A DNA stretch of 6,888 nucleotides from Holophagales bacterium UBA5066 (lineage in GTDB: Bacteria; Acidobacteriota; Thermoanaerobaculia; UBA5066), in assembly GCA_002414905.1 (NCBI GenBank), contig DIAY01000171.1, positions 15,698 to 22,585 of the forward strand, written 5' to 3'. Under the pieces are notes generated by a model. That model did not search any database. It had not been told where the DNA came from and was given only the letters and a program-made list of their open reading frames with translations. This document shows, one piece after another, positions 1-5,599 of the stretch. Made by a program: the position numbers and the translations under genes. Position 1 is the stretch's first letter; every line of letters starts with the position of its first letter.

Positions 1-34
1 GGACGGGACCGGAGAAGTTCACGGGGACTTTCCT

Positions 35-60
35 GGCTCCACCGCTTCGCGGCTGGAGTC
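35..60 (+). other. Stem-loop in the gpmA leader
   Basis: The arms CTCCACCGC and GCGG-c-TGGAG close over a TTC loop with one bulged C at 53. The outer G35-C60 and G36-T59 pairs extend the stem to about 11 pairs. No T-run follows on either strand, so it is not a classical intrinsic terminator. It could be the end of an upstream transcript or a leader structure of gpmA. The role is unknown, but the pairing itself is clear. Confidence 0.4.
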
Positions 61-78
61 CGTCACCGCGCCGCCTGC

Positions 79-109
79 CGGAATCCCTTAACATTCGGAC
101 CGGATTCCG
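79..109. promoter_or_regulatory. 8-bp inverted repeat upstream of gpmA, possible operator
   Basis: CGGAATCC (79-86) and GGATTCCG (102-109) are perfect inverted copies separated by 15 nt. The spacer contains the only AT-rich stretch of the leader (TTAACAT, 88-94). Within it TAACAT could serve as a -10 element, although no good -35 precedes it. The repeat ends 7 nt before the Shine-Dalgarno site. A regulator site overlapping the promoter, or an RNA hairpin next to the ribosome-binding site, would both fit. Function is inferred from position and symmetry only. Confidence 0.35.
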
Positions 110-116
110 ATCTCCC

Positions 117-123
117 AAGGAGG
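117..123 (+). promoter_or_regulatory. Shine-Dalgarno site of gpmA
   Basis: AAGGAGG lies 5 nt before the ATG at 129. It is a near-complete match to the 16S rRNA tail and much stronger than the sites of most other genes here. It fixes the gpmA start and suggests efficient translation, as expected for a glycolytic enzyme. Confidence 0.85.
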
Positions 124-128
124 CCGCC

Positions 129-875
129 ATGTACACGCTCGTCCTCGTCCGCCACGGAGAGAGTCAGTGGAACCTCGATAACCGCTTTACCGGCTGGACC
201 GACGTCGACCTGACCGACAAGGGGCGCGAGGAGGCCCGTGAGGCAGGCCGCTTGCTGAAGGAAGGCGGCTACGATTTCGACGTCGCCTACACCTCCGTCC
301 TCAAGCGTGCCATCCGGACCCTCTGGATCGCCCTCGACGAGATGGACCGGATGTGGATCCCGGTCATCCGGGCCTGGCAGCTCAACGAGCGACACTACGG
401 CGCCCTACAGGGCCTCAACAAGGCCGAAACGGCCGCGAAGTTCGGCGAGGAGCAGGTGAAGGTCTGGCGGAGGAGCTACTCGACCCCGCCGCCCGTGCTG
501 ACGCCCGACGACGAACGTTTCCCCGGCCACGACCGCCGCTACGCCTCCCTGTCGAAGGCGGACCTGCCGCTCACCGAGTCGCTCAAGGAAACGGTCGCCC
601 GCGCCGTCCCGTACTGGGAAAACGTCATCGCCCCCCAGGTGAAGGCCGGCCGCCGCGTCCTCGTCGCCGCCCATGGCAACAGCCTGCGCGCCATGGTGAA
701 GTACCTCGACGGCATCTCCGAGGGCGACATCGTCGGCCTGAACATCCCCACCGGCGTCCCTCTCGTCTACCACCTCGACGAGAGCCTGAAGCCGCTGAAG
801 AGCTTCTACCTCGGCGACGCCGAAGCCGTCGCGGCGAAAGCCGCGGCCGTCGCGAACCAGGGGAAGAAGGGATAG
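129..875 (+). CDS. gpmA: 2,3-bisphosphoglycerate-dependent phosphoglycerate mutase
   Basis: This cytosolic enzyme interconverts 3-phosphoglycerate and 2-phosphoglycerate in glycolysis and gluconeogenesis, through a phosphohistidine intermediate primed by 2,3-bisphosphoglycerate. The 248-residue protein is full length for the family. The signature RHGES is at residues 8-12, with H9 the phosphorylated histidine. The partner residues are R60, E87 (in LNERHYGALQGLNK) and H182 (in AHGNSLRA). The block WRRSYSTPPP and the C-terminal LNIPTGVPLVY and AAAVANQGK are typical of the cofactor-dependent GpmA form and unlike broader histidine phosphatases of the same superfamily. The start at 129 is supported by AAGGAGG 5 nt upstream. 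The gene appears to be a single unit: 161 nt separate it from the next gene. No catalytic residue is missing. Confidence 0.97.
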   Translation: MYTLVLVRHGESQWNLDNRFTGWTDVDLTDKGREEAREAGRLLKEGGYDFDVAYTSVLKRAIRTLWIALDEMDRMWIPVIRAWQLNERHYGALQGLNKAETAAKFGEEQVKVWRRSYSTPPPVLTPDDERFPGHDRRYASLSKADLPLTESLKETVARAVPYWENVIAPQVKAGRRVLVAAHGNSLRAMVKYLDGISEGDIVGLNIPTGVPLVYHLDESLKPLKSFYLGDAEAVAAKAAAVANQGKKG

Positions 876-923
876 ATTGTGAACGAGAGGGACGGCGGGA
901 TGGCCTGCTGGACGGCTTGCAGG

Positions 924-961
924 CGTGCCTGGGCGCCGTAGCAGGCGCGGGCCTTCCTTTT
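924..961 (+). terminator. Possible terminator after gpmA
   Basis: An 8-pair stem (924-931 with 942-949, one G-U pair) closes a 10-nt loop and is followed within 10 nt by a pyrimidine stretch containing TTTT (958-961). It lies 49 nt after the gpmA stop. The T-tract is short and interrupted, so termination efficiency is uncertain. Just upstream, CCTGC (904-908) and GCAGG (919-923) could form a second small hairpin. Confidence 0.35.
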
Positions 962-966
962 CCTGC

Positions 967-976
967 TCTCCGGAGA
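967..976. promoter_or_regulatory. 10-bp palindrome upstream of the arsR-like gene
   Basis: TCTCCGGAGA is a perfect palindrome 60 nt before the ArsR-type start codon. ArsR/SmtB repressors usually bind imperfect inverted repeats near their own promoter, so this is a candidate autoregulatory operator. The word is short and GC-rich, and nothing else in the sequence supports the role. Confidence 0.2.
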
Positions 977-997
977 TCCCGCCTCCGTCTCCGCTCC

Positions 998-1027
998 TTG
1001 ACGGGGCCTTCGGCGCGGAGCTACCGT
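998..1027 (+). promoter_or_regulatory. Weak promoter candidate for the arsR-like gene
   Basis: TTGACG (998-1003) is a 5-of-6 match to the sigma-70 -35 box. TACCGT (1022-1027) follows after 18 nt and could be a poor -10 box. Transcription would then begin only a few bases before the ATG at 1037, which also lacks a Shine-Dalgarno site. A leaderless or nearly leaderless mRNA would explain both facts. In GC-rich genomes such matches are easily fortuitous. Confidence 0.25.
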
Positions 1028-1036
1028 CGTCCTCCG

Positions 1037-1462
1037 ATGAGCAGTCCGCTGGCCCGCACGCTCGACGTCGCGAAGTCCCTCGCCAATCCAGCCCGGATCA
1101 GAATTCTCGCCGCCCTCGAGAAGGGCGAGTGCTGTGTCTGCCAGCTGACGGCCACCCTCGATCTCGCCCCCTCGACCGTATCGGCCCACCTCTCGGAGCT
1201 CCGGCGGGCCGGCTTCCTCCTCGATCGCAAGTTCGGAAAGATCGTCTTCTACCGGCTCTCGGAGCAGCCCGACCTGAAGCCGTGGCTGAAAATCATCCTG
1301 GCGGGGGTGCGGGACGACGAACGGATCGCCGCGGACCGGGCCTTCCTCGACAGGGTCAAGGCGATCGACTTCGAGACTTTCTGTGGCGCCGGACCCCGCT
1401 GGAAGCTCCTCCCCGCGTTTCGCGCCCGGTCGAGGCAGCCGGCACCGCGAAAACCAGGCTGA
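1037..1462 (+). CDS. ArsR/SmtB-family metalloregulatory repressor
   Basis: This is a winged-helix transcriptional repressor of 141 residues. The N-terminal part reads LANPARIRILAALEKGE (about 15-31), then a cysteine-rich segment ECCVCQL (31-37), then the recognition helix APSTVSAHLSELRRAGFL (44-61) and the wing GKIVFYRL (67-74). This order is that of ArsR proteins. The CVC pair lies where the arsenite ligands of classical ArsR sit. An extra cysteine (C32) and a distal one (C116) are also present, while the third position of the E. coli-type motif is T38. Family knowledge suggests release from DNA on binding As(III), Sb(III) or a thiophilic metal; the actual inducer is unproven. The frame stays open far upstream through gpmA, but the protein homology begins near this ATG. 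TTG at 998 is an alternative start without a ribosome-binding site. No arsenic-resistance gene is in view. Confidence 0.88.
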   Translation: MSSPLARTLDVAKSLANPARIRILAALEKGECCVCQLTATLDLAPSTVSAHLSELRRAGFLLDRKFGKIVFYRLSEQPDLKPWLKIILAGVRDDERIAADRAFLDRVKAIDFETFCGAGPRWKLLPAFRARSRQPAPRKPG

Positions 1463-1493
1463 AGGCTCGCGCGCCCGTACCGGTTGAGGCGCA

Positions 1494-1513
1494 CGGCGGA
1501 CTCTCGCCGGTTT
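1494..1513 (+). terminator. Short hairpin between convergent genes
   Basis: CGGCG (1494-1498) and CGCCG (1505-1509) form a 5-bp stem with a 6-nt loop, followed by GTTT. It lies 32 nt after the stop of the ArsR-type gene and runs into the stop codon of the opposing transporter gene. It could end the arsR-like transcript, but the stem and T-tract are both short. The convergent gap of 49 nt has no better candidate. Confidence 0.3.
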
Positions 1514-2354
1514 AGCGCGTGGCCCGTGACCCGAGGACCGTTCGGCCCGCCACCGCGAGGAGCACGACCGCACCGCCCGCGAGCGCCCACGCGGACGGTC
1601 TCTCGCCGAGGCCGAGGAACGCCCAGAGCGGGTTGAACGCCGGCTCGAGCATCCCCAGGAGAGACGCTTCGGCGGCCGGGACCACCGACAAGCCCCGCAC
1701 GAACAGGATGTAGGCGATCCCCATCTGGACGATGCCGAGAAAGGCGACGACTGCGAGGCCCTTCATGTCGAGTGCGAGGTTCCCCCAGGCGAACGGCAGC
1801 GCGATCACCCCGGCGAGCAGGTTCCCGAGGAAGACCGAGGACATGGGGTCACGCGACTGGTCGCGCCTGAGGAGAAGGATCGTGAAGCCGAAGAAAACAC
1901 CCGAGACGACGCCCATCAGGTTGCCCGCGAGGTGCCCGGCGTCCATCTTCCCGACGAAGAAGAGCGACATCCCCGCGAGCGCGACCGCGATCGCGATGGC
2001 GTCGGCCTTCCGGAAACGCTCCTTCAGGAGCCACGGCCCGAGCGCCAGGACGTAGAAGGGTCCCGTGTACTGGAGAAAGATCGCATTCGCCGCCGTCGTC
2101 CACTTCGTCGCCGTGACGAACGTCAGGATCATGAGCGCGTAGACGACCGCCGTCGCCACGGAGGCCCTCTTCCACCTCTCCAGGCTCGGCCGGAAGACGG
2201 CGACGAGGAACGCGACCGTCAGCGCGCAGCGCCACGTGACGACACCCAGCGCGTCGAGCGGGACGAGCTTGATGGCGAGCCCGCCGGTGGACCAGAGGAG
2301 CGCCGCACCCGCGACGAAGAGGCGGCCTGCGCGGGGAGAGGGAGTTTCGGGCAT
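1512..2354 (-). CDS. EamA-family (DMT superfamily) transporter
   Basis: This 280-residue inner-membrane protein is almost entirely hydrophobic and should form about ten helices as two EamA repeats (roughly residues 10-135 and 143-275). It has the length and layout of drug/metabolite transporters such as RhaT/YdcZ-type exporters. Visible signatures are LLWSTGGLAIK (19-29), ANAIFLQYTGPFYVL (89-103) in the first repeat, and LEPAFNPLWAFLGLGERPS (236-254) near the end of the second. These correspond to the family's final EP...P...LGE region. The substrate cannot be read from sequence; amino acids and metabolites are common for the family. Its ATG immediately follows the stop codon of the DUF255 gene (TGAATG on the minus strand), with no Shine-Dalgarno site. 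It is therefore probably co-transcribed and translationally coupled, and may share a physiological setting with that protein. Confidence 0.9.
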   Translation of the reverse strand: MPETPSPRAGRLFVAGAALLWSTGGLAIKLVPLDALGVVTWRCALTVAFLVAVFRPSLERWKRASVATAVVYALMILTFVTATKWTTAANAIFLQYTGPFYVLALGPWLLKERFRKADAIAIAVALAGMSLFFVGKMDAGHLAGNLMGVVSGVFFGFTILLLRRDQSRDPMSSVFLGNLLAGVIALPFAWGNLALDMKGLAVVAFLGIVQMGIAYILFVRGLSVVPAAEASLLGMLEPAFNPLWAFLGLGERPSAWALAGGAVVLLAVAGRTVLGSRATR

Positions 2355-4661
2355 TCAGCGCTTCAGGACGATGACCGGAACGGTGAGGGCGAGCGCCCGC
2401 TCCGGAAGGCACGTTCCCTCGCCGCAGGCGCGGTACCGGAGCGAGACCGCGATCGGGTGCTCGCCCTCGGTCGCCTCGGGGCGGACGTCGAAGACGAGCG
2501 TCACTCCGACGTGCCCCTGGTACCCCGGCTCCGCCGTCCCGTCCTCGTGCCGGACGGTCCGACGCGGCGGCAGCTCGATGGCGCTACAGCGCAGGTCAGG
2601 ACCACCCCACGCCTCGACCGCAAGCGGCCTGTCCCCCGTCAGGGACCACCCCGCGGCCACGTCGATCGCGATCCTCACCTCGAGCATCTCGCCCGGCGCG
2701 ACGCGGTCCGTGGAGATGGAGGCCGAGACGCGGACCGGACCACCAGCCTCCCCCGGCTCCGATCCCTTCTCCGAAATCCGCTCGTCTTCCGACTGCCCCT
2801 CTTCCGCGTCGCCGTCGCTGGCCAGTCCCGTCCGCACGAGACCGCCGGTCCGGAGCTCTTCCCACGCGAGATGCCACGATTCCGTTCCGTGCGGCATGCG
2901 CTCCATCAGCCCCGACACCTCCTCGACCGCCGCGAGCGCCTCGGCCGCGAGGGCCGCGTCGCCCTCGCGCCGCCCCAGGCGCGCGAGAGCCCGCGCCGCT
3001 GCGCCGGGTCCCGACGGGATCGCCTTGTCGAAGAGGTCGCGAGTCCTCACCAGGAGAGGCTCGTGCCCCTCTCCGGTGAACGTGAAGCCGGGGACACCGG
3101 GCCGCATGAACCGGCGTCTCAGGCCGCTGACGACGCGGCGTGCTTCCGTCGCCCAATGCCGCGCCTCGGCCGTGTCGGGCTCGGCGTCGGCGAGGTCGAG
3201 GAGCGCGAGAGCGAGGTACGCCTCGTCCTCGAGGAAGGCGAGGATCTTCGCCTCGCCCCCCTTCCAGGTCCGGAGCAGACGTCCCTCGCCGTCACGCATC
3301 TGCGTCAGGAGGAAGCGCGCGCACTCCCGCGCCGCCTCGAGGTAGCGCGGCTCGCCGAGAATCGAGGATGCCACCGCGAGCCCCGAGATCGTCAGGGCGT
3401 TCCAGCCCGCGATCCGCTTGTCGTCCGTCGCCGGCGGGACCCGGCGGCGCCTCCGGTCGAGGAGCCTCGCCCTCACGGGTGCGAGACGAGCCTCGTCCTC
3501 GGCCGTCGGCTCGTGGTCGAGGTGGAGGACGTTCAGGCCCGTCGCCTGCCTCGTCGACTCGTCGTGGAAGTTCCCTTCGGGGCGCACGCGGTAGGCGCTC
3601 GCGAAGAGCGCGGCGTCGGCGCCGGCAATCTCTCTCACCTCGGGCTCCGACCAGACGAAGTACTTCCCCTCCTCCCCTTCCGAGTCTGCGTCCGTAGCCG
3701 CGAAGAAGCCTCCTTCCCCGCCGCGCATCTCCGAGAGAAGCCAGTCACCGATGCCCCGCGCCGTTCGCCAGTAGAGGTCGCGCCCGGTGAGGACGAACGC
3801 CCGCGCGTAGAGCGGGAGGAGCTGCGCGTTGTCGGTCAGCATCTTCTCGAAATGGGGAAGGAGCCAGCGCTCGTCGGTCGAGTAGCGGTGGAAGCCGCCG
3901 GCGAGGTGATCGTGAATCCCTCCGAGCGCCATCGCGTCGAGGGTTTTCAGGGCCATCGACCGGGCGATCGAATCCCCCCCGGCCCCCTTCAGGAGGAGCC
4001 ACTCCAGCGCCAGGTGCGGCGGAAATTTCGGCGCTCCGCCGAACCCGCCGTACCTCGCGTCGAACGTCCGCTTCAGGGTCGCCGTCAGGACGTTCCCCGT
4101 CGCGGCCGAGAGCGTCTCGCGACCGGAGCGCTCGGCGATCCGGTTCGCCTCCTCGACCTGGGCGACGATCTCGTCGGCCCCCTTCGCCAGCTCGTCGCGC
4201 CGCTCCCGCCACGCCTCGGCGAGCTTCTCGAGGATCGTCCGGAACCCGGCACGCCCCTGTCGATCGTCCGGCGGGAAGTAGGTACCGCCGAAGAACGGCC
4301 GCCCGTCGGGGAAGAGGAACGCCGAGAGCGGCCATCCGCCCCGGCCGACCATCGTCTGCACCGCGCTCATGTAGACGTCGTCGACGTCGGGCCGCTCCTC
4401 GCGATCGACCTTCACGGAGACGTAATGCGCGTTCAGGACGGCCGCCGTCTCCTCGTTCTCGAACGACTCCCGCTCCATGACGTGGCACCAGTGACAGGCC
4501 GAGTACCCGATGGAGAGGAACAGTGGCTTGTCCTCCCGCCGCGCCCGATCGAACGCCTCCGCCCCCCACGGATACCAGTCGACCGGGTTGTGCGCGTGCT
4601 GGCGCAGGTACGGGGACGACTCCTTCTCGAGACGGTTCGCGGCGCGTGCGAGGTCGTTCAT
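2355..4661 (-). CDS. DUF255/YyaL thioredoxin-domain protein with C-terminal DsbD-alpha-like domain
   Basis: A 768-residue protein of the DUF255 (YyaL/SPATA20) family. Residues 11-140 form the thioredoxin-like domain, with KESSPYL, HNPVDWYPW, the CHWCH motif (C56, C59), VKVDREERPDVD and GGWPL...GGTYFPP. Residues about 190-600 match the six-hairpin (alpha/alpha) barrel region, with GGFGGAPKFP, LPHFEKMLTDNAQL, EGKYFVWSEPE, KRIAGWNALTISGLA and DKAIPSG. The family's enzymatic role is not established; redox or sugar-related functions have been proposed. A charged linker (about 612-641) leads to a beta-rich tail (642-768) ending in LRYRACGEGTCLPE, with the pair C746 and C751. This resembles the N-terminal alpha domain of DsbD. 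The tail explains why the protein is longer than the usual roughly 650-700 residues. No signal peptide is visible. No good Shine-Dalgarno site precedes the ATG: GGAGGGAG lies about 18 nt upstream. No in-frame start codon occurs shortly upstream. Confidence 0.93.
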   Translation of the reverse strand: MNDLARAANRLEKESSPYLRQHAHNPVDWYPWGAEAFDRARREDKPLFLSIGYSACHWCHVMERESFENEETAAVLNAHYVSVKVDREERPDVDDVYMSAVQTMVGRGGWPLSAFLFPDGRPFFGGTYFPPDDRQGRAGFRTILEKLAEAWRERRDELAKGADEIVAQVEEANRIAERSGRETLSAATGNVLTATLKRTFDARYGGFGGAPKFPPHLALEWLLLKGAGGDSIARSMALKTLDAMALGGIHDHLAGGFHRYSTDERWLLPHFEKMLTDNAQLLPLYARAFVLTGRDLYWRTARGIGDWLLSEMRGGEGGFFAATDADSEGEEGKYFVWSEPEVREIAGADAALFASAYRVRPEGNFHDESTRQATGLNVLHLDHEPTAEDEARLAPVRARLLDRRRRRVPPATDDKRIAGWNALTISGLAVASSILGEPRYLEAARECARFLLTQMRDGEGRLLRTWKGGEAKILAFLEDEAYLALALLDLADAEPDTAEARHWATEARRVVSGLRRRFMRPGVPGFTFTGEGHEPLLVRTRDLFDKAIPSGPGAAARALARLGRREGDAALAAEALAAVEEVSGLMERMPHGTESWHLAWEELRTGGLVRTGLASDGDAEEGQSEDERISEKGSEPGEAGGPVRVSASISTDRVAPGEMLEVRIAIDVAAGWSLTGDRPLAVEAWGGPDLRCSAIELPPRRTVRHEDGTAEPGYQGHVGVTLVFDVRPEATEGEHPIAVSLRYRACGEGTCLPERALALTVPVIVLKR

Positions 4662-4707
4662 GCACCGGATTCTGCCGCACTCCCTCCGGCTCCCCCCGCT
4701 GGCCCGG

Positions 4708-4721
4708 CGGGGACGTCCCCG
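4708..4721. promoter_or_regulatory. 14-bp perfect palindrome in the divergent intergenic region
   Basis: CGGGGACGTCCCCG is a perfect palindrome centred between the DUF255 gene (leftward) and the two-gene cassette (rightward). It starts 47 nt from the DUF255 ATG and ends 43 nt before the cassette ATG, so it could control either or both promoters. An alternative pairing, CCCGC (4695-4699) with GCGGG (4707-4711), overlaps it. It is the most symmetrical element in the window outside the terminators. A protein-binding operator is the simplest reading, but no binding protein is identified. Confidence 0.4.
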
Positions 4722-4747
4722 GGTCCGTGAGACCCTCCGCCGTCGCC

Positions 4748-4760
4748 GAGGTGATAATCA
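4748..4760 (+). promoter_or_regulatory. Overlapping Shine-Dalgarno / -10-like element of the cassette
   Basis: GAGGTGAT (4748-4755) matches the extended anti-Shine-Dalgarno complement base for base and sits 9 nt before the ATG at 4765. Overlapping it, GATAAT (4753-4758) differs from the consensus -10 box at one base and would place transcription start at or near the ATG itself. TGATAATCA (4752-4760) is also a 4+1+4 inverted repeat. No convincing -35 box is at 16-18 nt, so the ribosome-binding reading is preferred. Either reading supports the 4765 start. Confidence 0.5.
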
Positions 4761-4764
4761 GGCC

Positions 4765-4980
4765 ATGCCCCCCATCGGAGACGCGTTCCGGCGGAAGACC
4801 GCCGAAGACGACGCTTCGCTCACGCCCGCCGAGCGGGTCCAGCGCGCGTTTCGCCTCGGCGACGACGAAGCGGAGGCCTTCCGGAGAGCGCGCGGGACGA
4901 CGCGCTCGGCCGCGGAAGCCGAGCTCGCCTCCCGGAGAAGGGCTGGCCGGATCCCGAGTCGTGTCGCGGGGACGGGATGA
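4765..4980 (+). CDS. Small charged protein paired with a nucleotidyltransferase (hypothetical, putative antitoxin-like partner)
   Basis: This is a 71-residue soluble protein that I do not recognise as a named family. It contains 14 arginines and 11 acidic residues, has no cysteine and no membrane segment. It looks mostly helical: residues 6-16 (DAFRRKTAEDD), then SLTPAERVQRAFRLG (18-32), DDEAEAFRRARG (33-44) and SAAEAELASRRRAGRIPSR (48-66), ending in a basic tail. The ATG is chosen because GAGGTGAT precedes it; the frame is open further upstream, but that part lies across the divergent control region. Its stop codon overlaps the next start as ATGA, so the two products are probably made together. 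By position it could be an antitoxin, a regulator or a specificity partner of the nucleotidyltransferase-fold protein. It shows no HEPN Rx4-6H motif and is far shorter than the AbiEi regulator. Function is inferred from context only. Confidence 0.72.
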   Translation: MPPIGDAFRRKTAEDDASLTPAERVQRAFRLGDDEAEAFRRARGTTRSAAEAELASRRRAGRIPSRVAGTG

Positions 4981-5507
4981 GTCTGCTCGCGAACGTCGCA
5001 AAGCACCTCGATCTGCGGCGGACACCCTTCGCGACGGTCGGCGGGGTCGCCCTCGCCGTGCGCGGGGTCGCCCGTTCGACGTTCGACGTGGACCTCCTCA
5101 CGATGGACGTCTCCGTCCTCGCCGACGCCTACTGGGCGCTCGTCACGAGAGACGGCACGCAAATCGAGATCCGGCGGGGAGACGGCGACGACCCGCTTCG
5201 CGGCCTCGTCCGGCTCCTCTCGCGCGACGAACGTTCCGTGGACGTCTTCGTCGGCCGCGGCGCCTGGCTCGACGGCGTCGTGAAGCGGGCGGAGCCGTTC
5301 GCAATCCTCGACGTGAGAGTGCCCGTCGTCCGCGCGGCGGACCTCCTCCTCCTGCAGCTCCACGCGGGGGGAACGCAGGACCTCCGGGACGTGAAACAGC
5401 TGCTCGACGGCGACAGCGACGGCGACGTCGCGCACGAAGTCCAGTCCCGCCTCGGCGAGGTTCCGCGGGGGGCCGCGATCGCCTGGAAGCGCCTCCGGGA
5501 AGACTGA
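4977..5507 (+). CDS. Nucleotidyltransferase-fold protein, AbiEii/MNT-like
   Basis: A 176-residue soluble protein with the signature of the DNA polymerase beta-type nucleotidyltransferase superfamily. VGGVALAVRGVARSTFDVDLL (21-41) gives the GG turn, an invariant-type arginine (R33) and the TxDxD carboxylates D37 and D39. The third carboxylate is probably D89 in RSVDVFVG. A later helix, RAADLLLLQLHAGGTQDLRDV (119-139), resembles the lysine-plus-DxxD segment of AbiEii-type proteins but has Q127 where lysine is usual. Relatives act as toxins, antitoxins or tRNA/protein-modifying transferases, so the substrate is open. The start is inside the stop of the preceding small gene (ATGA), and a hairpin begins at its own stop, so the two genes form one closed unit. 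It is smaller than full AbiEii proteins and lacks their C-terminal helical part. Assignment to the fold is confident; the role is not. Confidence 0.85.
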   Translation: MSLLANVAKHLDLRRTPFATVGGVALAVRGVARSTFDVDLLTMDVSVLADAYWALVTRDGTQIEIRRGDGDDPLRGLVRLLSRDERSVDVFVGRGAWLDGVVKRAEPFAILDVRVPVVRAADLLLLQLHAGGTQDLRDVKQLLDGDSDGDVAHEVQSRLGEVPRGAAIAWKRLRED

Positions 5508-5553
5508 AGCCGCGCGGGGCGCCCTGTGCGCGAAGCGGCTTCGTGCGTTATCC
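5506..5553 (+). terminator. Terminator hairpin closing the two-gene cassette
   Basis: GAAGCCGC (5506-5513) and GCGGCTTC (5535-5542) form a perfect 8-bp stem that begins inside the stop codon of the nucleotidyltransferase gene. The 21-nt loop can fold further (CGCGC 5511-5515 with GCGCG 5528-5532 is an alternative). A moderately T-rich stretch (GTTATCCTTT, 5545-5554) follows. The T-tract is not ideal, but placement and symmetry fit an intrinsic terminator separating the cassette from rsgA. Confidence 0.5.
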
Positions 5554-5599
5554 TTTCCTCCTGGAACAGCCTCTGTTTACGGTCCTTGCCTGACGGGAA

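Noticed and set aside
353..1036. Long upstream extension of the ArsR-type frame
   Set aside because: This part lies over gpmA in another frame and is Arg/Pro-rich; protein similarity begins only near the ATG at 1037.
1932..4730. Plus-strand open frame of 932 codons opposite the DUF255 and transporter genes
   Set aside because: It is antisense to two well-supported genes with recognisable family motifs. Its translation is low-complexity and rich in Arg, Pro and Glu, with no motifs, as expected from GC-rich antisense sequence.
3745..5025. Minus-strand frame of 426 codons spanning the DUF255 start and the cassette
   Set aside because: It crosses the divergent promoter region and overlaps three better-supported genes. 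Its composition is arginine-rich with no domain signal.
4765..5507. Reading the cassette as a classical AbiE or MNT/HEPN system
   Set aside because: The first protein is only 71 residues, has no winged-helix of AbiEi size and no HEPN Rx4-6H motif, so neither named system fits directly.
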